Source: an uncultured Eubacteriales bacterium (lineage in GTDB: Bacteria > Bacillota > Clostridia > Christensenellales > CAG-917). From it: 7,553 nucleotides of DNA. The stretch is from NCBI GenBank assembly GCA_900553825.1, contig USEV01000033.1, positions 1 to 7,553 on the forward strand. The letters are read 5' to 3'. This document shows, piece after piece, positions 1 to 5,168 of this stretch. The notes beneath the pieces are model-generated. The model was not told the origin of the DNA and ran no database searches. It saw only the letters and a list, made by a program, of their open reading frames with translations. Position 1 is the stretch's first letter. Every line of letters begins with the position of its first letter. A program made the position numbers and the translations under genes.

Positions 1-1016
1 GTGTAGGTGTAGCCCTTCGCCGTCGAGGAAAGCCCGTCGGTGCCGAGGTCGGTGCCCTCTTTTGCGATGACCGCCACGCGGTGTTTCGCGTTGAGGTCGG
101 CTTTCAGGCAGGGCAGGTTGACGGAGTTGACGATGTTGCCGTTTTCGATGTAGTCCTTGAGCTCGTTTGCCGCCATCACCGCGCAGTTGTCCTCGGCTTC
201 CTCCGTGGACGCTCCGAGGTGAGGGATTGCGACGATGCCCTTGACGCCCACGATTTCCTCGGTGGGGAAGTCGCACACATATTTGTGCAGCTTGCCGCTT
301 TCCAGGGCGGCGACGACATCGGCGACCACGACAAGCTCGCCGCGGGCGGCGTTGACCACCACCGCGCCGTCTGCCATCCTTGCGATTGCGGCGGCGTTTA
401 TCATGCCCTTGGTTTCAGCCGTTGCGGGCATATGAAGGGAGACGAACTGTGCGCCCTCGTATGCCTTTTCGGCTGTCGCGCACACCGTGACGAAGGGGAT
501 TTCCGCCTTTGCGGCGTCGGAGAGATAAGGGTCGTAACCCCTGACCTTCATGCCGAGTGCGTCTGCGGCGATTGCGACCTTTCTGCCTATTGCGCCGAGG
601 CCGAGAATTGCAAGCGTCTTGCCGAGGATTTCGTGACCGACAAACGCCTTTTTGCCCTTTTCGACCTGTTTTGCGACATCGTCGCCCTTGAGAGTGCCTG
701 CCCATGCCGCGCCCTCGACGAGGTTTCTTGCGGCGAGCATGAACTCGCAGATGACCATTTCCTTGACCGCGTTCGCGTTCGCGCCGGGGGTGTTGAAGAC
801 CACAACACCCTTTGCCGCGTAGTCGGCGTGGGGGATGTTGTTGACGCCTGCGCCTGCTCTCGCAACCGCAAGCACGGAGGAGGGCAGGTCGTATTCCGCC
901 ATATTGGCGCTGCGCACGAGTATGCCCACGGGAGCCGCGCTCTCGTCGACGACATCGTAGCCGTTCAGGATTTTACCCGCAAGGGGGGAAATTGCGTTGA
1001 GTTTGAGAATGTCCAT
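1..1016 (-). CDS. serA: D-3-phosphoglycerate dehydrogenase, C-terminus cut off by window edge
   Basis: Oxidises 3-phosphoglycerate to 3-phosphohydroxypyruvate with NAD+, the committed cytosolic step of the phosphorylated serine pathway. It is read on the minus strand from the ATG at 1016; 338 codons are visible. Seen: an N-terminal substrate-binding part with RAGAGVNN (53-60) and NTPGANANAV (75-84); a Rossmann NAD-binding motif LGLGAIGR (138-145); the catalytic Arg in NAARGE (R225); and the catalytic His in PHLGAST (H266). These are the 2-hydroxyacid dehydrogenase hallmarks, and the GAN-NAV signature points to SerA rather than another family member. The start is supported by a GAGGG at 1020-1024 that overlaps the serC stop codon, with only 6 nt between the genes, so translational coupling is likely. 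Known clostridial SerA proteins of about 390 residues end in an ACT domain. From about residue 311 (HRVAVIAKEG) something ACT-like begins but looks shortened before the sequence ends. Identity is secure; the regulatory type is not. Confidence 0.95.
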   Translation of the reverse strand, partial: MDILKLNAISPLAGKILNGYDVVDESAAPVGILVRSANMAEYDLPSSVLAVARAGAGVNNIPHADYAAKGVVVFNTPGANANAVKEMVICEFMLAARNLVEGAAWAGTLKGDDVAKQVEKGKKAFVGHEILGKTLAILGLGAIGRKVAIAADALGMKVRGYDPYLSDAAKAEIPFVTVCATAEKAYEGAQFVSLHMPATAETKGMINAAAIARMADGAVVVNAARGELVVVADVVAALESGKLHKYVCDFPTEEIVGVKGIVAIPHLGASTEEAEDNCAVMAANELKDYIENGNIVNSVNLPCLKADLNAKHRVAVIAKEGTDLGTDGLSSTAKGYTY

Positions 1017-1022
1017 ATACCC

Positions 1023-2096
1023 TCACTTGTTTTCCAGCTCGAATTTCTTCATGAAGTCGATGAGCGCCTTGACGCCTTCGACGGGCATCGCGTTGTAGAT
1101 GGATGCGCGCATGCCGCCCGCAAGACGGTGACCCTTGAGCGAAACCAGCCCGTTTGCCTCCGCCTCCTTGATGAACGCCGCGTCCAGCTCCGCGGAGGGA
1201 GTGACGAAGGGGACATTCATTATGGAGCGGTCCTCGGGGTTGACCTTGTTGCGGTAGAAGGAGGAGTTGTCGATGAAGTCGTACAGCATCGCCGCCTTTT
1301 CGCGGTTGACCTTTTCCATCGCCGCGATGCCGCCCATCTTCTTGAGGTAGCGCAAGTTGAGCATCATGATGTAGATTGCCCAGCACGGCGGGGTGTTGTA
1401 GAGGCTGTTGTCCTTTGCCTGCGTGGAGTATTTGAGCATGGTGGGGCAGATTGCCATCTCGCCGCCGAGCAAATCCTTCCTGATGATGACGAGGGTGACG
1501 CCTGCGGGGGCGAGGTTCTTCTGCGCGCCGGCGTAAATCAACGCGTACTTGTTGACATCGGCGACCTCGCTCATGATGCAGGAGGACATATCCGACACCA
1601 GCGGAGCGCCGCAGTCGGGGATGTAGTTCCATTTCGTGCCGAAGATGGTGTTGTTTTCGGTGATGTGGACATAATCGATGTCGTCACGGAAATCGGCGCG
1701 GGTGAGCTTGGGGATGTAGGTGTAGCCGGCTTCCTCGGAGGACGCGACGAGGCGGATGTCGCCGTACTTCATGGCTTCCTTGTAAGCCTTTTTGGAGAAG
1801 TTGCCGGTCACGACATAGTCCGCGCGACCCTTCTTGAGGAGGTTGAGAGGCACCGCCTCGAACTGCGTGGACGCGCCGCCCTGGACGAGAAGAACATCGT
1901 ATTCGTCGGAGATGTTCATGAGCTCTCTGACAAGAGAGATACATTCGTTGTGGATGGGCTCGTAGACTTTACCTCTGTGGCTGAGCTCCATGACGCTCAT
2001 GCCGGAACCCATGTAATCGGTGATTTGTCTGCCCGCCTCTTCGAGGACTTCGAGAGGAAGCATACTAGGACCAGCGGAAAAATTGTAAACTCGCAT
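1023..2096 (-). CDS. serC: Phosphoserine aminotransferase
   Basis: A PLP enzyme that transfers the amino group of glutamate to 3-phosphohydroxypyruvate, giving O-phosphoserine; it can also act on the related pyridoxine-pathway intermediate in some bacteria. The 357 residues match the usual full length of about 360. Seen: the N-terminal family signature YNFSAGPSMLP (4-14), substrate-binding HR (H40, R41), the PLP-phosphate loop GGASTQF (73-79), the pyridine-nitrogen Asp in SDMSS (D169), the PLP Schiff-base lysine in AGAQKNLAPAG (K193), and the C-terminal GHRLAGGMRASIYNA (322-336) with H323, R324 and R330 for substrate phosphate binding. The start has an excellent AAGGAGG at 2101-2107, 4 nt upstream. 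It is first gene of the serC-serA operon. One small oddity: the aromatic residue that is Trp in E. coli SerC appears to be Phe here (F100 in TGNFSKKA). Confidence 0.97.
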   Translation of the reverse strand: MRVYNFSAGPSMLPLEVLEEAGRQITDYMGSGMSVMELSHRGKVYEPIHNECISLVRELMNISDEYDVLLVQGGASTQFEAVPLNLLKKGRADYVVTGNFSKKAYKEAMKYGDIRLVASSEEAGYTYIPKLTRADFRDDIDYVHITENNTIFGTKWNYIPDCGAPLVSDMSSCIMSEVADVNKYALIYAGAQKNLAPAGVTLVIIRKDLLGGEMAICPTMLKYSTQAKDNSLYNTPPCWAIYIMMLNLRYLKKMGGIAAMEKVNREKAAMLYDFIDNSSFYRNKVNPEDRSIMNVPFVTPSAELDAAFIKEAEANGLVSLKGHRLAGGMRASIYNAMPVEGVKALIDFMKKFELENK

Positions 2097-2108
2097 AAAG
2101 CCTCCTTG

Positions 2109-2125
2109 TCGGCACGAAAAGCCGA
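2109..2125 (-). promoter_or_regulatory. Small stem-loop in the serC leader, next to the ribosome binding site
   Basis: On the minus strand TCGGC and GCCGA form a 5-bp stem around a 7-nt loop. The 3' arm ends 1 nt before the AAGGAGG of serC (2101-2107). It lies inside the predicted leader of the operon mRNA. It is short, so it could be chance; a role in shielding the 5' end or tuning ribosome access is inference. Confidence 0.35.
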
Positions 2126-2139
2126 AATATTACTTTGTG

Positions 2140-2169
2140 ATTATACAACATTTCCCGCGGGTGTGTAAA
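2140..2169 (-). promoter_or_regulatory. Predicted sigma-A-type promoter of the serC-serA operon
   Basis: On the minus strand a -35 TTTACA (2164-2169, five of six consensus bases) and a perfect -10 TATAAT (2140-2145) are separated by 18 nt. Transcription would start near 2133, giving a leader of roughly 37 nt before the serC ATG. The spacer carries a CCCGCGGG palindrome (2154-2161). No T-box or riboswitch could fit in so short a leader. The start point is inferred, not measured. Confidence 0.75.
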
Positions 2170-2226
2170 GAAATTGACGGGGGTTTCGACGAAGCGACGC
2201 AATTATTTTTCGTGGGTTTATCCCGC

Positions 2227-2255
2227 TTGCGTTATCCGCGGATATTCGTTATAAT
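2227..2255 (+). promoter_or_regulatory. rnj: Predicted sigma-A-type promoter of rnj
   Basis: A perfect -10 TATAAT (2250-2255) lies 17 nt after TTGCGT (2227-2232), a weak -35 that keeps the TTG core. The expected start is near 2262, giving a leader of about 66 nt. The spacer contains a 12-bp perfect palindrome, TATCCGCGGATA (2233-2244), which could be an operator. The promoter is divergent from the serC promoter, with about 58 bp between the two -35 elements. It probably drives rnj and the downstream glycosyltransferase-like gene, and possibly der. Confidence 0.7.
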
Positions 2256-2284
2256 ATGGTGTAATTTGAAAAAGTGCGAAATTT

Positions 2285-2311
2285 CGGGGTGCCCGCGACG
2301 GGCAGTCCCCG
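2285..2311 (+). promoter_or_regulatory. Strong stem-loop in the rnj 5' leader
   Basis: CGGGG (2285-2289) pairs with CCCCG (2307-2311), and inside it GCCCG (2291-2295) pairs with CGGGC (2299-2303) around a CGA triloop. That gives 10 base pairs, nearly all G-C, interrupted by a 1x3 internal loop. The structure ends 6 nt before the AAGGAG of rnj. No U-run follows, so it is not an intrinsic terminator. Its position in the leader of a ribonuclease gene suggests mRNA stability control or autoregulation, which is inference. Confidence 0.6.
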
Positions 2312-2317
2312 CTATCG

Positions 2318-2323
2318 AAGGAG
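2318..2323 (+). promoter_or_regulatory. rnj: Ribosome binding site that fixes the rnj start
   Basis: AAGGAG sits 4 nt before the ATG at 2328. An in-frame GTG at 2274 would add 18 residues encoded by the leader hairpin region, has no comparable ribosome binding site, and would precede the conserved RNase J N-terminus. The ATG at 2328 is therefore chosen. Confidence 0.85.
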
Positions 2324-2327
2324 AAAC

Positions 2328-3959
2328 ATGGCAAAATCGGTTAGAGTAATTTTTCTGGGCGGCGTCGGCGAGATAGGCAAGAACATGACCGCCCTCGAGT
2401 TCGGCGACGACATCATCATCGTGGACTGCGGCGTGGAGTTTCCGCGCGAGGACAGCCCCGGCATCGACGCAATCATCCCCGACATCACCTACATCAAGGA
2501 GAACATCTCCAAGGTCAGAGGCATCGTGCTCACCCACGGTCACGAGGACCACATCGGCGCGATTCCCTATTACGCGGACGAGCTCAAAGTGCCCATCTAC
2601 GGCACCGCGCTCACCCTCGGTATGCTCGAGCGCAAGCTCTCCGAAAGGGAGACCCGCTCCAAGCTCATCAGGGTGAACGAGGGCGACCGCATCAAGCTCG
2701 GCTGCTTCGAGGTGGAGTTCATCAAAGTCGCCCACTCCATGGCGGGTGCGTGCGCGCTCTCCATCACCACGCCCCTCGGCGTCATCTTCGTGACGGGCGA
2801 CTTCAAGATCGACAACACGCCCATCGACGGCAAAAAGACCAACCTCCAGCGCATCGCTGAAATCGGCGCAAAGGGCGTGCTCCTCATGCTCGGCGAGTCC
2901 ACCAATGTGGAGAGGAAAGGTTCCTCCACCTCGGAAATGGCTGTCGGGCAGGGGCTGGAAAGCATATTCGTGGCAAACCGCGACAAGCGCATCGTCGTGG
3001 CGTGCTTCGCTTCCTCCAACTACCGCGTGCAGCAGGTGCTGTGGCTTGCCGAGAAGTACGGCAGAAAGGTCATCCTCGCGGGCAGGAGCATGAAGGGCAT
3101 CGTCGAAGTGGCTTCCCGCGTCGGCGAGCTGCAGATCCCCAAGGGTATCATCGCGGACGGCATGGGCAAGCTGCCCCCCGAAAAGGTGGTCGTCATCGCC
3201 ACGGGGTCGCAGGGTGAGCCGTCCAGCGCGCTCAACCGCATGAGCCGCGGCGACTTCAACAAGGTGTCGCTGGGACCCGACGATGTGGTGGTGCTTTCCT
3301 CCACGCCCATTCCCGGCAACGAAAAATCGGTGTACGATGTCATCAACAACCTCTTCAGGAGGGGCGCGAATGTGATTTACGAGGCGATGAACGAAGTTCA
3401 TGTCTCGGGACACGCCTACGAGGAGGAGCTCAAAATCATGCTCTCGCTCGTGCGTCCCAAGTTCTTCATGCCCGTGCACGGCGAGTACCGTCACCAGTTC
3501 AAGCACGCGGAAATCGCGCGTTCTCTCGGCATACGCGAAAACAACATCGTCATCCCCAACCTCGGCGAGGTCTACGGCGTGAACGCGAACAGCATTAAAC
3601 AGCACTCCAATGTGCCCGCGGGCAATGTCTATGTCGACGGCGTGGTTCTCGAGGACGGCGGCTCCGTGGTATCCGACCGTCGCTCGCTCGCCGAATACGG
3701 TATGTTGCTCGTGCTCGCCTCCGTCGATGTCGAAAGGGGAGTCATCGTGGGCGACGCGGAAGTCATCGCGCGCGGATTCAACCTCACCGACGAAATCGAG
3801 CGCGACATCAAGGACGCCGTGCGCGACGCCGTGAACGGTGCGGACTTCGACGAAAATTCGCTTTCGGAGCTCGCACGCGGCGTGAAAAAGACGGTGCGCA
3901 AACTGTTCTACCGCGACAGGCAGTTCCCCATCATCATTCCCATCATCGTAGAGGACTGA
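2328..3959 (+). CDS. rnj: Ribonuclease J (metallo-beta-lactamase/beta-CASP RNase)
   Basis: RNase J has 5'-to-3' exoribonuclease and endonuclease activity in mRNA decay and rRNA maturation, in the cytosol, and in Firmicutes partly stands in for RNase E. The 543-residue product fits the family (about 555 in B. subtilis). Seen: the N-terminal VIFLGGVGEIGKNM (7-20); the zinc motif THGHEDHIG (69-77; H70, H72, D74, H75); H136 in AHSMAG; D158 in TGDFK; the beta-CASP stretch with ATGSQGEPSSAL (291-302) and HVSGHA (358-363); the last metal His in PVHGEYRH (H384); and a C-terminal domain of about 100 residues (440-543). All expected metal ligands are present, so it should be active. The usual SNxHR-like beta-CASP motif reads ASSNYR (228-233), with Tyr where I expect His. 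Whether it corresponds to B. subtilis J1 or J2 cannot be told. Expression is probably shaped by the promoter at 2227-2255 and the leader hairpin. The stop codon is followed after 1 nt by the next gene. Confidence 0.96.
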   Translation: MAKSVRVIFLGGVGEIGKNMTALEFGDDIIIVDCGVEFPREDSPGIDAIIPDITYIKENISKVRGIVLTHGHEDHIGAIPYYADELKVPIYGTALTLGMLERKLSERETRSKLIRVNEGDRIKLGCFEVEFIKVAHSMAGACALSITTPLGVIFVTGDFKIDNTPIDGKKTNLQRIAEIGAKGVLLMLGESTNVERKGSSTSEMAVGQGLESIFVANRDKRIVVACFASSNYRVQQVLWLAEKYGRKVILAGRSMKGIVEVASRVGELQIPKGIIADGMGKLPPEKVVVIATGSQGEPSSALNRMSRGDFNKVSLGPDDVVVLSSTPIPGNEKSVYDVINNLFRRGANVIYEAMNEVHVSGHAYEEELKIMLSLVRPKFFMPVHGEYRHQFKHAEIARSLGIRENNIVIPNLGEVYGVNANSIKQHSNVPAGNVYVDGVVLEDGGSVVSDRRSLAEYGMLLVLASVDVERGVIVGDAEVIARGFNLTDEIERDIKDAVRDAVNGADFDENSLSELARGVKKTVRKLFYRDRQFPIIIPIIVED

Positions 3960-3960
3960 A

Positions 3961-5049
3961 ATGCAAAGGAGACCCGTCATACTCATCATGACATCATCCG
4001 GCGAAATCGGCGGCGCGGCACAGACGCTCGCCGAAGCCGTGCGCGCCGAGGGCACCCACAATGTCGTCGTGCTCGAGGAGAGCAGATACGGCGTGAAGAC
4101 TCCGGGCGGATTGCTCGACGGAGTCATCGCCGCAATCGACGAGCACCGCCTGCTCAAATCCCGCGGGGAAGAGGGCGAGAAAAAGGCGGAGAGAAGCAAG
4201 CTCAAAGGCACGACGAGAAGGGTCGCAAACGCGGTCAAACGCTATGCGCCGGAAATCGTGCTCACCGTCACGCCCTATGCGCAGGCGGTGTTTGCCGAGG
4301 CAAAGCACAAGGCGGGTTTTGCGGTGCCTTCGGTGCACATAGTGACGGCGTTCACCCTTCCCAAGGGCGACTATGTCACGGCGCAGGCAAACGCCTATAT
4401 CGTCGAAAACGCCGATGTGAAAAACGACCTCTCCGTGAACGGAGTGCCGTCGCGTCATGTCATGATAATGGGCTTGCCCTACGACATCAGGAAGGTCACG
4501 CCAATTGAGATAGAGGCGGGCAAACAGGATCTGGGGCTCCCCAAGACTCCGACGATTTTCGTGAGCTCGGCGGGCGGCAGGGAAACCCGCGAGATTCTGG
4601 GGCTCATCGCCGACCAGGGCGACATCGTGAATGTGGTGTGCTGCGTGAACGATGTCAAGGAGCTCCCCGCACTCCGCGCAAGGGCGGACGGAGCGGAAAC
4701 CGCAAGCAATGTCGTGCTTGCAACCCGCAAGGACCTGTTTGATGAATATATGCTCATGAGCGATGTCGTGGTCACGCGCTACGACGCGTCGGTCATCTAC
4801 AAATGCTTCAGGGCAGGCAAGCCCGTCATCGCCTACGGGCTGACGGAAACGGAGCGCGAAAACATAGAATATCTCGTGTCGCAGGACCTCGTCATGCAGG
4901 CGAAGAACGACATCGACATCGTCGCGCTCATCTACAAGCTCATCTCGGGCGACCTCGCCTCGCACTACGGCGAAAACGGGGTCAGGAGGACGGAGCTTTA
5001 CTCGTTGCAGAACATGGCAAATTATCTCACGGCCTACATCTCCATGTGA
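3961..5049 (+). CDS. GT-B-fold glycosyltransferase-like protein (MGDG synthase/UgtP/MurG relative), motifs degenerate
   Basis: The 362 residues show a two-domain GT-B layout by comparison with B. subtilis UgtP: an N-terminal VILIMTSSGEIGGAAQTLAEAV (about 6-27); an acceptor-domain core APEIVLTVTPYAQAV (96-110) and VPSVHIVTAFTLP (122-134); MIMGLPYD (168-175); a donor-domain strand FVSSAGGRE (200-208); and KPVIAYGLTETERENIEYL (287-305). The order and secondary-structure pattern fit GT28-type lipid or cell-wall glycosyltransferases. The usual key residues are mostly missing: GxGH reads GEIG, TDF reads TAF, the TKPGG donor loop reads TRYDA, and PGQE reads ETER. A charged, mainly basic stretch (62-95) follows the first domain segment. 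No signal peptide or membrane segment is visible. A GAGG at 3951-3954 inside rnj and a 1-nt gap indicate translational coupling with RNase J. Activity is doubtful; it may be a non-catalytic binder or a divergent enzyme. The fold assignment is from pattern recognition, and no specific function is claimed. Confidence 0.6.
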   Translation: MQRRPVILIMTSSGEIGGAAQTLAEAVRAEGTHNVVVLEESRYGVKTPGGLLDGVIAAIDEHRLLKSRGEEGEKKAERSKLKGTTRRVANAVKRYAPEIVLTVTPYAQAVFAEAKHKAGFAVPSVHIVTAFTLPKGDYVTAQANAYIVENADVKNDLSVNGVPSRHVMIMGLPYDIRKVTPIEIEAGKQDLGLPKTPTIFVSSAGGRETREILGLIADQGDIVNVVCCVNDVKELPALRARADGAETASNVVLATRKDLFDEYMLMSDVVVTRYDASVIYKCFRAGKPVIAYGLTETERENIEYLVSQDLVMQAKNDIDIVALIYKLISGDLASHYGENGVRRTELYSLQNMANYLTAYISM

Positions 5050-5086
5050 CCGTGCAAATGACACATCCGACAAAACCGCGCGTTCA

Positions 5087-5122
5087 ACCGCATAAATCGG
5101 CGAATTAAGCCGCATTTTCGGT
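5087..5122 (+). promoter_or_regulatory. Potential stem-loop in the 119-nt gap upstream of der
   Basis: ACCG (5087-5090) can pair with CGGT (5119-5122), and AAATCGGC (5094-5101) with GCCG (5109-5112) plus ATTT (5114-5117), leaving one bulged C, a 3x1 internal loop and a 7-nt loop: about 12 base pairs. A 12-bp palindrome AACTGCGCAGTT (5125-5136) follows. There is no U-run, so it is not a classical terminator. I found no convincing promoter in 5050-5168, so der may be read through from rnj. Attenuation or mRNA processing here is inference. Confidence 0.35.
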
Positions 5123-5168
5123 CAAACTGCGCAGTTACGGAGCAGGGGGAGCAATCGGAGGAGGGTTT

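Noticed and set aside
2..14. A 13-bp exact repeat (TGTAGGTGTAGCC) shared with 1715-1727, which could suggest a misassembly at the left edge.
   Set aside because: Both copies encode a Gly-Tyr-Thr-Tyr stretch in frame in different proteins, the match is shorter than typical assembly k-mers, and flanks differ. Chance is sufficient.
81..2168. A 695-codon open frame on the plus strand opposite serA and serC.
   Set aside because: It runs antisense across two clear enzymes and their intergenic region, has no recognisable domains and is rich in His, Asp, Arg and Cys. This is the mirror of GC-biased codons on the true strand.
2174..2179. TTGACG as a -35 for an extra plus-strand promoter.
   Set aside because: No acceptable -10 lies 16-18 nt downstream; the nearest AT-rich hexamer is 21 nt away.
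2274..2327. GTG at 2274 as the start of RNase J, adding 18 residues.
   Set aside because: The extension would translate the leader hairpin, has no ribosome binding site as good as AAGGAG at 2318, and is not part of the family N-terminus.
2232..4238. A 668-codon minus-strand open frame opposite rnj and the next gene.
   Set aside because: Same mirror effect. It spans the rnj promoter and two genes on the other strand, with no family resemblance.
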